Below, one piece after another: positions 45,718 through 45,855 of a stretch of DNA of 45,855 nucleotides (positions within the stretch are counted from its first letter, which is position 1; every line of letters begins with the position of its first letter). Both the position numbers and the translations under genes were made by a program. The DNA lies in assembly GCA_013820875.1 (NCBI GenBank), contig JACDHS010000024.1:1-45855 (forward strand). Direction: 5' to 3'. The notes below the pieces were generated by a model. The model was not told the origin of the DNA. It was given only the letters and a program-made list of their open reading frames with translations, and made no database searches. Source of the DNA: Verrucomicrobiota bacterium. Lineage in GTDB: Bacteria > Verrucomicrobiota > Verrucomicrobiia > Limisphaerales > JACDHS01.

Positions 45718-45855
45718 GGGTGTGATTAAAAGCGGGTGGTTAACTCGGGACTGAAAGTCCCGAGAACTGGCACGCTGGAAAGCGTGCCACTACGATTGGG
45801 GTAGGTTTTCCAACCTGCCAGTTCGGGCCACTTTCCAGTGGCCGGTTCCTTAACG
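45718..45855. mobile_element. End of a second MITE-like element upstream of hsdM (cut by window end)
   Basis: GGGTGTGATTAAAAGCGGGTG at 45718 (first 20 bases compared) differs at two positions from the terminal repeat of the 41650-41941 element and is likewise preceded by CTCGC. Hairpins follow: CTCGGGACT/AGTCCCGAG, GGCACGCT/AGCGTGCC and GGCCACT/AGTGGCC. The other end is beyond the window. Bases 45627-45717 should hold the hsdM promoter. Confidence 0.55.

Overview
The window looks like a chromosomal segment of a Verrucomicrobiota bacterium, probably from a Pedosphaera-like lineage. The evidence is a planctomycete/verrucomicrobial type cytochrome c protein (PSCyt1/DUF1549/DUF1553), several multi-PAS histidine kinases, a bamA-ompH pair, a fibronectin type III protein of a kind common in this phylum, weak Shine-Dalgarno use, and many short-period and palindromic intergenic repeats. 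This assignment rests on gene content, not on a phylogeny.

Layout. 1-4.4 kb: the tail of a large serine recombinase, a GGQ release-factor-like protein, an FKBP isomerase, a repeat array with an exact 41-bp period, and two coupled GH1-like glycosidases. 4.4-13.2 kb: an orphan PSCyt1/DUF1549/DUF1553 protein, the redox repressor Rex, a GAF-4xPAS histidine kinase and a flavin amine oxidase. 13.2-16 kb: a hicBA toxin-antitoxin pair, a ~42-bp-period palindrome array and the replicative helicase dnaB. 16-21 kb: bamA-ompH with a strong terminator, then a NhaC-type antiporter. 21-27 kb, minus strand: tilS, ftsH, rpe and a phosphohexomutase. 27-36 kb: a single-domain response regulator, two more PAS kinases, enolase, an FN3 protein and small proteins. 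36.5-38 kb: a WYL regulator and a small membrane protein. 38-45.9 kb: a type I restriction-modification locus read on the minus strand as hsdM, four-helix-bundle gene 1, hsdS, a broken small gene, four-helix-bundle gene 2, hsdR.

The R-M locus is the most unusual part. Two paralogous four-helix-bundle genes are interleaved with the hsd genes, and each has its own short-period repeat tract (9-mers or 10-mers) inside the reading frame and again just outside it. A copy of the hsdM 3' end sits directly before hsdS, as if gene 1 had been inserted at an ancestral hsdM/hsdS ATGA junction. A third small gene is split by a 292-bp element with 24-bp terminal inverted repeats and a 9-bp target duplication; removing the element and one duplicate restores the reading frame.

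Two independent palindrome arrays (about 1.5-1.8 kb and 13.9-14.3 kb) have different sequences but nearly the same period, 41 and 42 bp, about four helical turns. Both lie upstream of a gene start. Several other degenerate 6-, 7- and 9-mer tracts sit within a few tens of bases downstream of stop codons. No rRNA, tRNA or CRISPR array was recognised.
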